This document shows, in pieces, positions 63,945-64,000 of a stretch of 64,000 nucleotides of DNA; within the stretch, counting starts at the first letter, position 1, and each line of letters opens with the position of its first letter. The notes beneath the pieces were generated by a model that was not told the origin of the DNA, ran no database searches, and saw only the letters and a list, made by a program, of their open reading frames with translations. The stretch is from a bacterium (GTDB taxonomy: Bacteria; Electryoneota; Electryoneia; Electryoneales; Electryoneaceae). The position numbers and the translations under genes were made by a program. The stretch spans positions 16,520 through 80,519 of the forward strand of contig JANQEY010000148.1 of the NCBI GenBank assembly GCA_028278125.1, given 5' to 3'.

Positions 63945-64000
63945 CTCAGAATCTCTCGTCAGCTATCCAATCAAAGTGGATTATTTACTTCGATATAATG

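Overview
The window looks like a chromosomal segment of a Gram-negative bacterium from an uncultivated branch of the FCB superphylum (Fibrobacteres-Chlorobi-Bacteroidetes and allied candidate phyla). The evidence is a set of large secreted proteins that end in a 'PNPFN...SGIYF...K(I/V)VLMK'-type tail, the Por secretion tail / type IX sorting signal, together with LVIVD-repeat and beta-helix surface proteins, two outer-membrane-barrel-like proteins and ordinary bacterial housekeeping genes. A phylum cannot be named from the sequence alone. Composition is moderate and slightly AT-leaning, and many genes have a recognisable Shine-Dalgarno sequence.

Layout. 1-3365 (+) is the end of a surface-polysaccharide cluster: two sulfotransferase paralogues flanking a GT4 glycosyltransferase. 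3405-9944 (-) is a tightly packed housekeeping run (pepT, a GAF/fRMsr-like gene, mutM, pgeF, yifB and an acyl-CoA ligase-like gene). 10077-11381 (-) is rho. 11706-14106 (+) is rsmA overlapping mgtE. 14110-20680 (-) holds gyrA, rex, an eIF1/YciH-like gene, a menA-like prenyltransferase, a CAAX-type protease, rsgA and a small coiled-coil protein. 21087-25260 (-) holds a DUF3795 gene and a tandem pair of beta-helix sorting-tail proteins, followed by sfsA. 26416-33921 (+) holds selD, which contains an in-frame UGA with a bacterial SECIS-like hairpin, then a 1.6-kilo-residue secreted repeat protein and a Ppx/GppA-Nudix fusion. 33977-38854 (-) holds an orphan NarL-type regulator and two overlapping DUF3857/transglutaminase-like genes, one of which has lost its catalytic triad. 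39095-47765 (+) holds an LMW-phosphatase-like gene, a subtilase, a 1400-residue VCBS/LamG/SUMF1 surface protein and an HU-family protein. 47872-49397 (-) holds two barrel proteins.

The most coherent functional module is 49688-58975 (-). A sigma-54 activator with a Cys-rich PAS domain is followed, across a 252-bp gap, by a seven-gene operon. The operon encodes an HmcF/DsrK-like Fe-S protein, a NarI/HmcE-like cytochrome b, an HmcB-like 4x[4Fe-4S] protein, an NrfD/HybB-type membrane subunit fused to a hexahaem cytochrome c, a histidine kinase with two Cys-rich PAS domains, and two response regulators. The gap contains a well-spaced -24/-12 promoter candidate and an array of GTTGCA half-sites, so sensor, activator, promoter and enzyme can all be read in one place. 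I infer that this is a redox-regulated transmembrane electron-transfer complex linking the quinone pool, periplasmic cytochrome and cytoplasmic Fe-S/thiol chemistry, in the style of the Hmc/Tmc/Dsr complexes.

The right end (59188-63944, -) holds two tandem LVIVD-repeat sorting-tail genes. The upstream one carries a frameshift. No tRNA, rRNA, CRISPR array, prophage or insertion sequence was seen.
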